Source of the DNA: Tetracentron sinense
Taxonomy: Eukaryota; Streptophyta; Magnoliopsida; Trochodendrales; Trochodendraceae
Direction: 5' to 3'
NCBI GenBank assembly: GCA_015143295.1
Contig: CM026560.1
Span: 3,164,501-3,228,500, forward strand
DNA length: 64,000 nucleotides
The notes under the pieces were generated by a model. That model saw nothing but the letters and a program-made list of their open reading frames with translations, was not told where the DNA came from and searched no databases. This document shows positions 10,553-21,460 of this stretch, piece after piece. A program made the translations under genes and the position numbers. Numbering within the stretch: the first letter of the stretch is position 1; the number at the start of each line of letters is the position of its first letter.

Positions 10553-10672
10553 CTGCATGCAGGTTTCGTCCCAGTCGTGGCCGAATCGAATGAGAACGAG
10601 TCGTTCTTCCTCGGCGAGGATCGCTTGGTCAACGGCCCAGCCCGAGTGCAGGTGAGGGAGAAGATACGACAT
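10553..10672 (-). CDS. YLS8: YLS8/DIM1 (U5 snRNP 15-kDa thioredoxin-like protein), exon 1 only
   Basis: Forty codons from ATG 10672, starting MSYLLPHLHSGWAVDQAILA and ending GHDWDETCMQ, followed by a good splice donor (CAG|GTACTC). This is the N-terminus of the DIM1/DIB1/TXNL4A family, a component of the U4/U6.U5 tri-snRNP needed for pre-mRNA splicing and one of the most conserved eukaryotic proteins (about 142 residues in plants). The exon covers the first strand and helix of the thioredoxin-like fold, and no residue looks damaged. The remaining roughly 100 codons are not found on the minus strand down to position 1. Either intron 1 exceeds 10.5 kb after the insertions at 5.1-9.4 kb, or this is an orphaned exon. 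Upstream sequence looks like a normal 5' UTR. Confidence 0.88.
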
Positions 10673-10686
10673 CCTCTGTCTCTCGA

Positions 10687-10700
10687 GTCTCGACACAAAC
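10687..10700 (-). promoter_or_regulatory. Telo-box-like motif in the YLS8 leader
   Basis: AAACCCTAG on the plus strand (TAGGGTTT on the transcribed strand) lies 15-25 bp upstream of the ATG. Such motifs are common in leaders of plant housekeeping and ribosomal genes. The assignment rests on resemblance only. Confidence 0.4.
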
Positions 10701-10734
10701 CCTAGAAACCACAAGACGAAGAACAGGGCAAAAG

Positions 10735-11380
10735 CTCTGGTCTAACAGTGACAGATAAAGGCATTAGTCTTTCTTCTTTAATTGGATAGAACTTAGAAGA
10801 TAGGATTGGCAATTTGGTAGGACCGAAGTTCGTTCAGGTCGGGCCTAATCCGATCTATCAAGACTGGACCCTAACTCAGCCCAGACCTCATAGTTTTTGC
10901 GAGCCCAGAATTCAGCCCTATAAAACTCTTCTTACTTCATTTGTTTAAAAACTATTTGTTGGTCATGGATGTGCAAGAGTCAATATCTTGTGAAAGGCCA
11001 AATTTATTCTCATTATTTTTAACCAATATAAATCCACTATCGTAATGCCCTAATCATAGGGGCACACAAGATTTCTGTGCCGAGTTGCACACAAAGAATA
11101 GACTCCAAAGACAAACAACTTTATTATAATTACGGGACTGTTAGTTTTAATCGTGTCAATTATTAATCGTCCACCGATTAGGCTTTCAAGGACAAATATT
11201 AACACCATTCACACTTGGATTGTAGCCCCCAAAAAAAAACTTTGGATATGGCCTTGTCAAAAAGTTGTTTCATTCTTCCCCTCACTTAAAGGTGGATGTG
11301 ATTGGGCTATAAGTAATTTAAAAAAAAGCAATTTATTTTATAAAAAAAATTACTAGACATTATTAGTAACATATTATATA
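10735..11380. other. Upstream flank of YLS8 exon 1
   Basis: Contains a GGTCGGGCC/GGGCCTAATCC-like degenerate block at 10825-10915, similar in style to 3232-3372 and 57955-58075, and otherwise AT-rich sequence. No gene seen. Confidence 0.4.
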
Positions 11381-11390
11381 TATTCTATAT

Positions 11391-11812
11391 TGTCTTAATA
11401 TAAACTAGCGGGTGGCACGTGCGATGCACGTGAGAGCGAGGGGAAGGAGTTAACCACAGTTAATAAGAGTTAAAAGGGACACGTGTTAACCGCGGGTGCG
11501 ATTGAACTCACTAGTGGCACGTGCGATGCACGTGAGAGCGAGGGGAAGGAGTTAACCACAGTTAATAAGAGTTAAAAGGGACACGTGTTAACCCACGGGT
11601 GCGATTGAACTCTCCCGAGTTCAATCGCGGTTGGCTGTGATTCTAAATAGATAGATTAGCAAGGGGTAGTTTGGAAATTAAAACAAAGGCGAGGGATAGT
11701 TTGGGTTTTAAAGCAAAAAATTAAATCAAAATTTTGTTTTTACATAAGGGTAGTATGGGAATTTTGAAAAAATCATCTACGCCTGCCTCTCCCATTATAA
11801 TAGTAAAGAAAG
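11391..11812 (+). mobile_element. Helitron-like short repeat with internal 102-bp duplication
   Basis: Begins TCTTAATATAAACTAGC, then a hairpin-forming CACGTGCGATGCACGTG, the kind of 5' end seen in many plant Helitrons. It ends CATTATAATAGTAAAGA. The block from 11413 repeats at 11515 (period 102) nearly exactly, covering the GCACGTG motif, TTAACCACAGTTAATAAG and ACACGTGTTAACC. The typical Helitron CTRR 3' terminus is not visible, so the class is tentative. Confidence 0.5.
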
Positions 11813-11854
11813 ATGATAATATACATATTAAAGTCATCCATAAGGGATATATAT

Positions 11855-13200
11855 TGTGAGTACGAGATTTTACTCCGCCTCACGAGAGGTAAGTGTCGAG
11901 AGTCGCCACCTATTAATTCAGAAATGATAAGTCTCCAGAATGTTAGATAAGGTCTTAGTCTACGTGAGAGATCTAGGTAAAAGGTTCAGTTAAGTCCCGG
12001 GAAAGGTGTTAAACATCCAGGGACCCCTATTTTGTAATGGTTACCTACTCCCTAGGTATAAGCCAAATTAAATCAAACTTTGTTCAAATGTCTAAGTGTT
12101 TAAGGTAATACTAACTCAAGAAAGAGAAAGCTAACTAGGGTTGAATCCTAGTTGGGTTGCTTACATACTCATAAAGGTGAGATCAGACCGAGTGTAGTTC
12201 TGACACATGAGCACATACCAGGGTTAAGGGATGTATGTGTGCACTAGGGTGACTAAGGGTCTAGCTTGGAGGCTAGGGTTTGGTTGACCGGGTTGGTCAA
12301 GTGCATGGTATAGGCCTGGTAGGCCAAAAGTTAGTCTGGTAGACTAGGATTAGTCTAGTAGACTAGGACTGGGCCCAGTAGGCCAAGGGGTAAGTCCGAT
12401 AGACTAGATTTATGCCCGGTAAGCCAAGGTTAGATTTAACCAAGGTTAGGATTGCTAACCGGGGTTAAGAGTCAAGCTAACTATGGTTAGGATTACTAAC
12501 TACAGTTAGCATTGCTAACTGAGGTTAAAGAAAAAGTTAACCATGGTTAGAGCTGCTAACCATAATAAAAATGTTCAACGTCTGTATTTTTTGTCTCTTT
12601 GTATTTTTTGAATGTTTTTTGTATTTTTTCAGATTTTTTCAAAGGTTAATAATACTTTAACCATAGTTAAATATTAATCGGGGTTGAGTTAACCCTGGTT
12701 TGAGATGGTATCGTAGAGTTTAAGAATGATTCTAGGGTTCTAGGAATGCTCATAGGGTATCGGTAAATGGGGGTCCTATGGTTTAGATGGTGGATCCTAA
12801 GATTTAAAATGGAGGAGGTGTCGGATGGTACTGACAAATGAATGATAAAGACTAAAAACACTTTTTTTTGCATGTCAGAACATCGAAAAATCGGTAAAAC
12901 TCAAGAAAGGACGAGAGATGAAGAAAAAAGTTAGTCAATAACATTTAGCCTAATCTTACCTCATTATGGATGTTGGGGATGATGGATGACGCCTTGGAGT
13001 ACTCGATCAAAGCAGGAGTCTCATGCGGCACCATTGAATGAGCGAGCCTGTTGATGCATGAAAATGTTTTGCTAATCGACCACATGATCAAATAGCGAGA
13101 CAAAGCGAAAGTCCATCACACAACCACTTTATGAGAGGGTGTAACCGAATGTCGATCACACAACCGCATTGGCACAATCCTAAAAAAAATGATGGTTGAT
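11855..13200 (-). mobile_element. Truncated gypsy-type LTR (same family as 21231-23670 and 34146-36269)
   Basis: Shares, in order on the minus strand, the blocks found in the two longer copies: a GGTTACCTACTCCC block, a GGTGTTAAACATCC/GGTGTTAGGCACCC block, the GAGTCGCCACCTAT block, and an end in CTCACA. It also has GATCAGACCGAGTGTAGTT as in 23300. The promoter-bearing far part is not recognised, so the right end near 13200 is approximate. The block order fits Tat/Ogre-type gypsy LTRs. Confidence 0.55.
12245..12700 (-). repeat. Degenerate tandem arrays inside the truncated LTR
   Basis: Two arrays lie side by side. At 12300-12430 a unit of about 22-25 bp repeats, with words such as TAGTCTGGTAGACTAGGA and GGCCCAGTAGGCCAAGG. 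At 12430-12700 imperfect TTAACCATGGTTA words recur with GCTAACC spacers. The second word type also recurs at 22980-23150 in the 21231-23670 LTR. Confidence 0.6.
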
Positions 13201-13624
13201 GCGATAGGACATAAATGATACATCAACATAAACAATTAGTAGCAAGCTCGTAACTGAAGGTAGATCACACAATACTCAAACAATGATGGTTGATGATAGG
13301 GGGATTCAGACAACACATCAATATAAGCAAATAGTAATACTGAATGACCAGCCCCCAGGCTATATCACTGTTCTCATAGAAAATACTAAGATTGTTTTGT
13401 GAGATGGTTGGGGGGTTTTGAGAGATTGTTTTGGTAAAATACTTATTTACCAAAAGTACTTACTAACTTATAGCAGTGATCTATTAACAAAAAAAAACTT
13501 ATTGTAGTGATGAAAAATACCTATAAAATCTAAAAGGATTTGAAATTGTTTTTAGGATAAAATTGCAATTTTGAAAGCACTTGATTATTTGCTTAAATTT
13601 GAAATATAATGTTAAAGCACGTGC
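13201..13624. other. Gene-free stretch
   Basis: Contains two related pieces (GATGGTTGATGCGATAGG near 13191, GATGGTTGATGATAGGGG near 13283), a weak local duplication with ATCACACAA words. No gene seen. Confidence 0.4.
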
Positions 13625-13791
13625 TTTTTTTTGGGCAAACATGGGTATCCTGGGTCCAGACTTGACTAGTCCCACGTAATATATAGGTATACCCTCAACC
13701 CATACATCCGATATTGAGAGGAACCAGATTCGATCTCGAGACCTCTGGGTTTACAGTTCGTCCATCAACCACTAGGCTAAACCCCCAAAGG
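13625..13791 (-). mobile_element. tRNA-derived SINE
   Basis: On the minus strand it starts GGGGGTTTAGCC and carries an A box (TAGCCTAGTGG, plus-strand 13769-13779) and a B box (AGATCGAATCT, 13726-13736) at the spacing of a pol III promoter. It ends in an A-run (8 A, 13625-13632). Length is about 165 bp. The two boxes, unrelated 3' body and A-tail are diagnostic of a plant SINE. Confidence 0.82.
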
Positions 13792-13799
13792 TTATTAAT

Positions 13800-14245
13800 T
13801 AAGCCCCTTCTAAATAGGTGGGGAGTGGGGATGTGAGGTTAATGGAATTCGATTTAGGATTGTCTTTGACTATAGACCGAGACATTCTCTCTTTGCTGAA
13901 ATGCATTTGTTTATACAACTTTATATTTTTAAAAGTTTTAACTGTTTCCCCTCTTTTCTTCGACTTTATTATTTCCAAATTTAAGAGTACGGAAATCATG
14001 GGACACATGTCATCAGTAAAAGAGGATGTCTATGGCTTAGAGCACGAGACAATGAAATTTGCATCAGGGTCGGGGTTCGGTTTGATGAAACCCGAATCCG
14101 AGCCCAAACGCACCCAAGAGTAGCAGTCTTCGAGGCAAGAAGGGTTTTAAAGGTTTCTTTCTGTATAATGCTATTTTCCATACAGACAGTCACGGAGGAA
14201 GGATTTGCCACTGAGTTTAGCTCCACATTCTTCAGCTGCTTTTCC
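13800..14245 (+). promoter_or_regulatory. Upstream region and 5' leader of the SET gene
   Basis: The start codon at 14246 is preceded by TTTTCC. A clear TATA box was not pinned down. AAAACCCTAG, a telo-box-like motif, occurs just inside intron 1 near 14298. The open readings here are short and show no family resemblance. Confidence 0.3.
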
Positions 14246-14275
14246 ATGGCGTTTATCTTTCAGAAATTTCAAGAG
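14246..14275 (+). CDS. SET-domain protein, exon 1
   Basis: Ten codons, MAFIFQKFQE, ending at a donor (GAG|GTAACT). The start was chosen because this ATG joins in frame (phase 0) to exon 2 at 16396 and gives a continuous 410-codon CDS over four exons. The short first exon is inferred from splice logic and needs transcript support. Intron 1 (14276-16395) is 2120 bp and contains the 516-bp MULE-type MITE. Confidence 0.65.
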
Positions 14276-15508
14276 GTAACTCTCTCATGAGAACTCAAAA
14301 CCCTAGAACTCCCTTATCAACATCTCCATCCAACTCAAACTTCACTTGTCATTTCTCCGTAACCTCAGGCACTCGTGATTTTTTTTTTGGATTATTTTCT
14401 GAAACACGATTTCTCTAAGTTTTCGTTATAAAGGTTTTTGGATTCTGGTTGTTGTTGAACTGGGTTCCAGGTTTAGATCAGAGATTCGTCATGGAATCTA
14501 GTCAGTCAGATAGTTATCTTGGTTTCGATCGGTAGAAGTAATTTTTTTTCTTGCTCTCTGCAATTAGAATTTGGATTACAAATGGTTTTACGAGATCTGG
14601 CAATGCGTATGGATCGCATTGTGATTGGTGCTGCCCCTCCTCTATTGCCGTTAATTGTTTGAAGAAATGTATCTTGATTGCATTTTCGTACCAATTTATA
14701 TTAAATAAGGCAGCGGTGCAATGTATTTATATGCTGTTGGGTTATGCACTTATACAGGAATTGGGATACTAAGGCTAGAGTTTTTGAGAAATATCAAATT
14801 CCCATATGCATGTTAGGACACTTACATACTGGTTATTAAGAAGTTTCGAATGATTACTGGAAACTAGATTTGGAAAAGTGGCAGTTGGGTAACTCTATGT
14901 CTCCTTATTCGAATTGAAGGATGATAAGGACCTGGAATCCCTATTGGCTGCCGAGATTAAAAAAACAAAAACCCTACTGCTTAAGTGTTTTTAGGATTCA
15001 GTGTTATGTAGTTGAAAGGGGTGTAGATGACCAAAGTATTACTGTCTAGCTGTTTGATATATGGATTAAAGATTTGGTCCCCATTTTTAGCACGGGGTTT
15101 GATACAAGTTGTACCTACTAGGCTAAGTCTTGTCATATATATATGAAGTTTACTATGAATCAGGCAAGTATAAGAAATCATAGTACCAAGATTATTTAGG
15201 CTATTTCCTGCTGACCTCTTGTTGTTATGAGTGCAAGAATATGTTATATATCATAGTAGTTGTTACTATGTGGGTTCTGTAAGTCTTGATGTCTTTTTAT
15301 TTTGCTTTTTAGTCCTCTTTTTTATTTTATTTTTTATCTTCTTCACACCTCGTTAGTAACCTGACTTCATCTGTTGCACTTTTAACTCCATTTTATATTA
15401 CTTTTAGTATTTTTAAATTTTTTGTTTGCATAGATTTTTTAGACTTTTAATGTGCCGTGAAGCATTCAGGAAATTTGTATTTAGAAAAGAACGAGATAGA
15501 TCTTTATG

Positions 15509-16024
15509 GGGTGGTATTAGGAGCACCCCAATATTTGATCACTACACGCAATTATAGTAACTTATACATTTACACCTTAAAATAGACAATTATGCCATGC
15601 ATTCGATTTTTCCTCATCCTGTCGTCTCTAAGAATTCGCTTACCTTCTCCTGTCCCATCGCCAATCTTCTTCACCTACTTTGGCCACCAATGCTGCTAGA
15701 ATTCTCACCGCTCTTGTTGTTAATCGGGTCAATTAGTTCTCATCTGAACTAATTGATCATGCTCTTTTCTTTATGGCTATTTTTACCAAGAAATTGAAAT
15801 AAAATTGAAGCATGTACCTTGTCTTGAGGCGCTTAAGCGGTATTGCTGGTCAGAGTAGGTGAAAAAGATTGGCACGGGATGAGAGAAGGCAAGCTAATTA
15901 GGGTCCTTGGTCGGAGATGATAGGAAGAAAGGTTGAAGATTAGGGCATTAATATCTATTTTGAAGTGTAAATATAATATTTTTAATAAGTAGTCACAAAT
16001 GTTGGGATGCACCTAGTTCCACCT
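15509..16024. mobile_element. Mutator-like MITE with 9-bp target duplication
   Basis: The direct repeat ATCTTTATG at 15500-15508 and 16025-16033 flanks terminal inverted repeats of about 30 bp. The left end is GGGTGGTATTAGG, GCACCCCAATATTTG; the reversed right end is AGGTGGAACTAGG, GCATCCCAACATTTG. A 9-bp duplication with such ends points to the Mutator superfamily. The 516-bp body has no coding capacity. It sits in intron 1 of the SET gene. Similar ends (TAGGCGCACCCCA) occur near 55335. Confidence 0.8.
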
Positions 16025-16395
16025 ATCTTTATGTATGGGTAACAATTTGTTTTTAGCAATTTCATGTCTATCCTCCTTGGCATACTTGTGCTAAAACCTT
16101 TTTGCACCCATGGCATGAGTCTGGATCCACAGTGAATGAGCTCCACTTCCACCTGAAGGATTTCCTATGCTACAATATTGATCCTATCATTGATCACATT
16201 GTTATGAATAACTCTATTCTTCCAAATGGAGGCAATTCTAGGCATGTCAGATCCCCTAGGGAGAATCCATGAATTGGTGGATCCCCCTAAAGCTTCAATA
16301 TGGGTCATCTGTCACACTAAAGTGAGGGTGCTTCATCTTGGTTAATCTTGTATGCTCCTTTGTGAGGGTTCTCTGTTTTTTCACTGTGTGTTCAG

Positions 16396-16508
16396 GCCGT
16401 GAAAACTCTTGCAAAGAGTCCCATGTTTGCAAAGAGTCCCATGTTTGCCAAAGATCCAAGACACCTCCAATTTGAAGCGGACATGAATCGCCTCTTCCTT
16501 TATACCAG
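16396..16508 (+). CDS. SET-domain protein, exon 2
   Basis: Preceded by the acceptor GTGTGTTCAG and followed by the donor CCAG|GTGGGT. It encodes a segment running from [10 protein letters not shown] to NRLFLYT plus two bases of the next codon. An 18-bp tandem duplication (AAGAGTCCCATGTTTGCA, twice) gives [13 protein letters not shown], a local six-residue repeat. It is rich in charged and aromatic residues; I assign no domain to this N-terminal part. Confidence 0.75.
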
Positions 16509-16737
16509 GTGGGTATCATTTTCTTAATTGAGTTGATGTTGTGCTATAATAACTTTGCACTCATCTAAATTAGAACTATATTATGCTCCATAGGAACATT
16601 GTTGGTGGTGCTACTTGCTCTTCTATGCAAGACGCGGCCCAGCAACACATTGACCCAGGCCATCCTCCTGGACGATGAGATGCCCAAAAATCTGACCGTA
16701 TTTTCGATGTAATTATGTGATTGATGTTAATCTTCAG

Positions 16738-17012
16738 CTATAATCGTTTGGGAAAGAATGCCGATGTGGCAGATGCAGAGGAAATTATCAACATGGCTGG
16801 CAAAGCCTCCCTTGCTGATCAACAGAAGCAAGTCCAAGAAAATATCCATTCTCAAGTGAAAACCGTTTGCATGTTGATGGATGAGATTCTTCTTCCTGAT
16901 ATCAAGAACACTCAAGAGCCGCTTAACTTGCCTTTGCAAACAAATGCTGCTCCTCGCCGCAGTGGCCTCAGTTTTGCTGTTGGGAGAAGTGGCCCACCTA
17001 ACGACCGCCCTG
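16738..17012 (+). CDS. SET-domain protein, exon 3
   Basis: Acceptor TTAATCTTCAG, donor CCTG|GTTAGT. It continues the frame from [20 protein letters not shown] through a helical segment ([29 protein letters not shown]) to NDRP. It ends with one base of a codon that exon 4 completes at 26964. The region before the SET domain looks helical; no catalytic motif is here. Confidence 0.8.
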
Positions 17013-17439
17013 GTTAGTATTTGTCTGAAACCTTTCAAATCTATTGTCAATAACATTACTGAAGTTGGATCATAGGTGTAAAATTGTACAGCGCACATGT
17101 TTTGTGGTTTTGGAATCTTTCAAATCCACCATCCGTCTTTTTTAGTTTTTTGTCACTAAGGCTATTGTTGAGTTCAAAAGCTGACCAGATTCGATGAAGT
17201 TTTTTACCCCTTTTGATTGGTACCAGATTGGATGAAGTTAACCATCCGATTTATAGACTTTTTCCTTGAACATTTACTATAATATGTTCTGGTTGTTCCA
17301 GTGCTCTAAATAATAAAACAGATTAGTGATACTTATTCCATGTTAAAGGTATGTCTGAAGGGTATTTAGTGAATGATGGCCGGCCAGAGTTAATGAGAAA
17401 TAAATAAGTGAAACAAGTAAACAATTGCCAAAGATCCCA

Positions 17440-18035
17440 TTATAATTGAAGAAGCTAAAAAATATAAGATTGGTAAAGAGGTACTATATTTCAAATCCTG
17501 CAAGGATTATGAAGCAGTCAACTTCACAGAGCATAACTTATTGCCTAGATGTCTGAAGGAGAACTACTTTGATTCGTTTACATTGGAAATTCTACAACAT
17601 CTATTTGCAGGCCCTTAGCAATATTATACTATGTTGGGCTCCAAGGATTAGAAGTCTGCCTATAGTGTTATGTTCATTTTAGGACGGTTAAGAATAGTTT
17701 TTTATCCCTTACATAGCTTTTTAAAGTTATGGTTCCATGATCTTTGAGTGCTGTAACAAAGAGTGGTATATACCAAGAATGGTTGATAACACCAATTTTC
17801 GATGGCCTGAGGCCCTGAAGGATGAGTACTTGGTCGTCATTAAAAACCCAATTCCTGACGCCAATTACTGATAGTGAAGCAATTGAAGTAATGGTTGATG
17901 AAAATGTTATAAATCAAATGAAGGAAGAATGTGAATGTATTAGTTATTATATCATGGTAGCTCATGCAATAGATATAGAAAGGACTCATGAACTGGAGAA
18001 ATTGATATTGACCTCTGTTAATATACTTCCTTAGA
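17440..18035 (+). pseudogene. Unidentified coding-like relic in intron 3
   Basis: Reading pieces include MVDNTNFRWPEALKDE near 17780-17825 and, in another frame, IEVMVDENVINQMKEECECIS and HELEKL at 17885-18010. Codon-like texture with shifts and stops suggests a decayed gene copy or transposon gene. I do not recognise the family. Confidence 0.3.
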
Positions 18036-18051
18036 ATGATGAACAGAAGAA

Positions 18052-19888
18052 TCTTTTTATATTATACTAGCAGAACGCACGTGCGATGCACGTGAGTGTA
18101 TGGTCCTAACATTAGACCAAATAACAGGCTTGAAATGTATGATTTCAATGAATGTAACATTTAATTCATCAAATGAGTTTATACATTTAATTTAATCTAC
18201 TGATAAAAAAATATACTTGATTTGAAGGGGGTCTAGATAGACCCTTGATTAGAAAATATGTTTGCAAGAGTTAAAACCATGTTGCTCAAAGAAAGAGGTG
18301 GTATAAAGCGAATACATTTTAATTACAGGTACAAACAAAAGGTTAAAAATTCATAATTTTTGATTAAATTAAAGAATGTCAATAATCATTAATCAACATA
18401 ACTTTTTAAAGATAAAGCAACCCAAACATTATTCTAATCACATTTCAGAGCCCGTAGAATTATGAAATCCTCATACAGGGAAAAAAAAAGAAAGTAGTTA
18501 ATACAGCCCATTCAACAGTATTGTGTATTAAATTCTACACTAAACTATTCATGCTACAGGAAAGCAATCATATGCAATTATACTGAGCAAAGTTTGCTAC
18601 AATATGAGCAGTGCTTAAGAATATTCTAGTCATTAGAACATAAGGCCTGAATACCCAACTTGCTCCTAGCCCCTAGGACGTGTTGTTTGCAATATCTAAA
18701 AAATTCCAAAACTTTGCAAACAATTGTAGATAGTATCTTCCACATCCCTCCATGTAACTGCATATACAACCTCAAAATTTTCAATCATTCACCTCAGTTG
18801 ATGGACTTGTACCTTAGTGCATATATTTGTAGTAGGTGCGTGTTTGTTTTACTAGTCTTTAAGCCTCGCTGGACTCTGAGAAATGCATCCAAACCCAAAA
18901 ACTTCAAAAATATGATTCATCTGATTTTGCTATAAAATTAGAGCTTTTAAGTGACTCGGATGAGTTGCACTTGCAAACTGTAACACCAATTCCCATTCCA
19001 AATCCCAGGCTTCTAAATATCAATACAGTACATGCAATAACAACAGAATTCTTAGTTTATTATAACTTTCACTTTCAATTCTGGAGGGTATAGATCTATA
19101 TTTTACCTGATACCCTATAATACATTAGAAACTATTTACCATTACACAGACCCCAGCATTCTAAGCATACAAACAAAGGAATCAACCAAAACACTACTTC
19201 ACAAAAATTGTACACCCCAACCATCCAATTGCCAATGACCATCACCTAATAATTTCCACATTAAAAAAACAAAAAAAACAAAAGCAAAATAAATATGTTA
19301 GTGTTCAGGAACGTCAAATCCTTCTTTGAAGTTCTAGGGTGGTCGCTGGCATGTCATGTATATCTTTGCACCACTGGCTGCAAAAGGGCTTTCTTGAAAC
19401 ACAGCAACATCCATCATTCTGAAATAACAACACTTTATCAAGTTTAATTCCTCTGAAATGCCCCAACAAACGAAGTTAATAAAGAAAATAGCAACCTCAT
19501 CCAAATTGTCCACAGAGAGAAATGGGTGGTTTGAAGGAGAGAGAAAGATGGAGATAGTTAGAACCATACAGTAGTGGGTAGTTTGAAGGAGAGAGAAAAA
19601 GAAACGTGAGCATTTGAAAGTTGAGTGGGTTTGTGTTGTGGTGGGCCTATCAAAATGGATGATGTGCCAAAATAAATGGAAAAATCTAAAACATATGAGA
19701 AAAAGGGGGAGGTTATACAATGTCAAACTGTTTGGATCAGACGTGCCCCTTCTCTGTAACCTTCTCTTCTTTGTAACTGTCCCCTATTTTATCCTAACCA
19801 TTAGAGAGAATACTTTATCCTAACCATTAGACTGAATTTCAACCAATGCCACCTATCCCTCATTCTCTCATTATAAGTGTAGAGATAT
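18052..19888 (+). mobile_element. Helitron-like repeat, larger copy
   Basis: Begins TCTTTTTATATTATACTAGC followed by GCACGTGCGATGCACGTGAG, matching the start at 11391-11435. It ends near CATTATAAGTGTAGAGAT (19868-19885), like the ends at 1617 and 11812. About 1.8 kb; no transposase or helicase gene is recognisable, so it would be non-autonomous. The 3' boundary is weaker than the 5' boundary. Confidence 0.45.
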
Positions 19889-20223
19889 TTCTTTAAAAAG
19901 CTAGAAATATACCTAAGCTCTAAGGTATCACCATCCATATCTAAGAACCTCCAAGTTCTCCTTCGATTGAAAGAGCGTCTCTCCCTCAACCTCATTTGGA
20001 ATCTGATGAAAATCCAAGCCATCCAATTTCGGCCTATGCGAGTGATTTTCCTTATAATGATTCTTATAAAAGCCAATAATCTCCTTTATAATGTCTTCCT
20101 GATCCAATTTCACCCTCCCACTTTTCATCGAGATATGTGGTTTGCTTTTTTTTTTTTTTTTTTTTCGCATTAGAGATCTTATGGAAAAATTTGTTATTCC
20201 TATTCCCTTAAGCCATCCCACAG

Positions 20224-21114
20224 TATAGTTAGTAAATTCGCGTATTATACGCAAATTATACACAAATAATATTTATAACGAATCATACGTATAATTCATC
20301 CGTATTAATCAAAGCTAAGTAAACATTTGCGAATTTTTTAAGTAAGACGAATTATACGCGAATTATTCACGAATCGTTCACGACTTATTCGCGAATAATA
20401 TATATATACAAACCCGTAAGATAAATCCTAAATCCTCTTTCTTCTTTCTTGCATATGCACATAACTCTCCTTCTTTTGATTTCTTTCTTTTTCTCAATCT
20501 CTAACCTTAGTTCATATCTCATTGGCCACAACATCACTAATAGTCGTCAGCCACCAGTCATGAAGCACTCATTGGCCATTACTTAGTCCCCTCATTTTCT
20601 CTCGATCTCTTTCTCTCTCTAAATCTCAAACCCTAACTATTTCACAATCGTCACTTATCACAATGGCACAACCAACTGCCAGCAGTTGAGGACCGAGTAT
20701 CCGACTTTATAGTATTGTCAACACCAGCAACTACCACTCTCCCTTCCAAGAGCGACTCTCTCTCTCTCTTTCTCTTTCTCTTTCAATCTCCAGTCTCCCT
20801 TCCACGTTCGACTCTCTCTCTCTCTCTCTCTAATTCTCCAATTGCACTTCTTTTTTTCAATTTCTGTAATATGAACTAAAGATTTAATACATTCTCTTAG
20901 AAATTTTATATATGTAATTGTATATATTTAGACGAATTTTTCAACAAATTATTGAGTATTGGCCCGAATTATACTCGAATTAATTCCGTACCGTACTTTT
21001 GACGTTCTGCGTTTTTTTGGCCGAATTTTTAATCGAACTATTGAATGAAAATTCTGAATTATACTTGAATAATTGCCGTACCGAATTTTTACCGTACCCC
21101 GAATTGCTAACTAT
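20224..21114. mobile_element. Inverted-repeat element built of ATTCGCGAAT-type words
   Basis: The left end TATAGTTAGTAAATTCG and right end CGAATTGCTAACTAT are inverted repeats. Flanks TCCCACAG (20216-20223) and CCCCACAC (21116-21123) look like an imperfect 8-bp target duplication. The interior is packed near both ends with degenerate GAATTATACGCGAATTATTC words; the centre holds TC-rich microsatellite (20755-20835). An 8-bp duplication suggests hAT, but this is uncertain. Confidence 0.6.
20755..20835. repeat. CT-rich microsatellites
   Basis: Two CTCTCTCT runs separated by an imperfect duplication of CCCTTCCA and CGACTCTCTC. Confidence 0.75.
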
Positions 21115-21277
21115 GCCCCACACTAGACTTTTGTCCCCAATTGATTTCCTTGTTAACCACCAAATCTGGTATTCTAATTTGAGAGCCTCTCTTTAGGATT
21201 CTTCTTTTTTATCTATCTTTCATAACTCCTTGTAAGCACCCAATTTTAACACGCCTACTCTCTCTCTCAAGTGCCAA

Positions 21278-21460
21278 CCTTAACCCTGACCTTAACCTAA
21301 CCTTAACCCTGACCTAGACCAAACCCTAACCTTAACCCTGACCTAGATCTAACCTTGACCTTAACCCTGGCCTAGACCTAACCCTGACCAAGACCTAACC
21401 CTAAACCTAACCCTAATCCTAACCTTAACCCTGACCTTAACCTAGGCCTAACCCTAGAAC
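21278..21460 (+). repeat. Degenerate telomere-like array (CCTTAACC/CCCTGACC) inside the LTR
   Basis: About 180 bp of imperfect 6-12-bp units: ACCTTAACCCTG, ACCTAGACC, CCTAACCCTAA, CCTGACCTTAACC. It contains CCCTAA, the plant telomere unit, but mixed with CCTGAC and CCTAGAC, and it lies inside a defined LTR. It is therefore not telomeric in origin. Weak echoes occur at 57908-57935. Confidence 0.75.

Noticed and set aside
21278..21460. True telomere or chromosome end
   Set aside because: Units are degenerate and lie inside an LTR with TG start and TATA box; no uniform TTTAGGG array.
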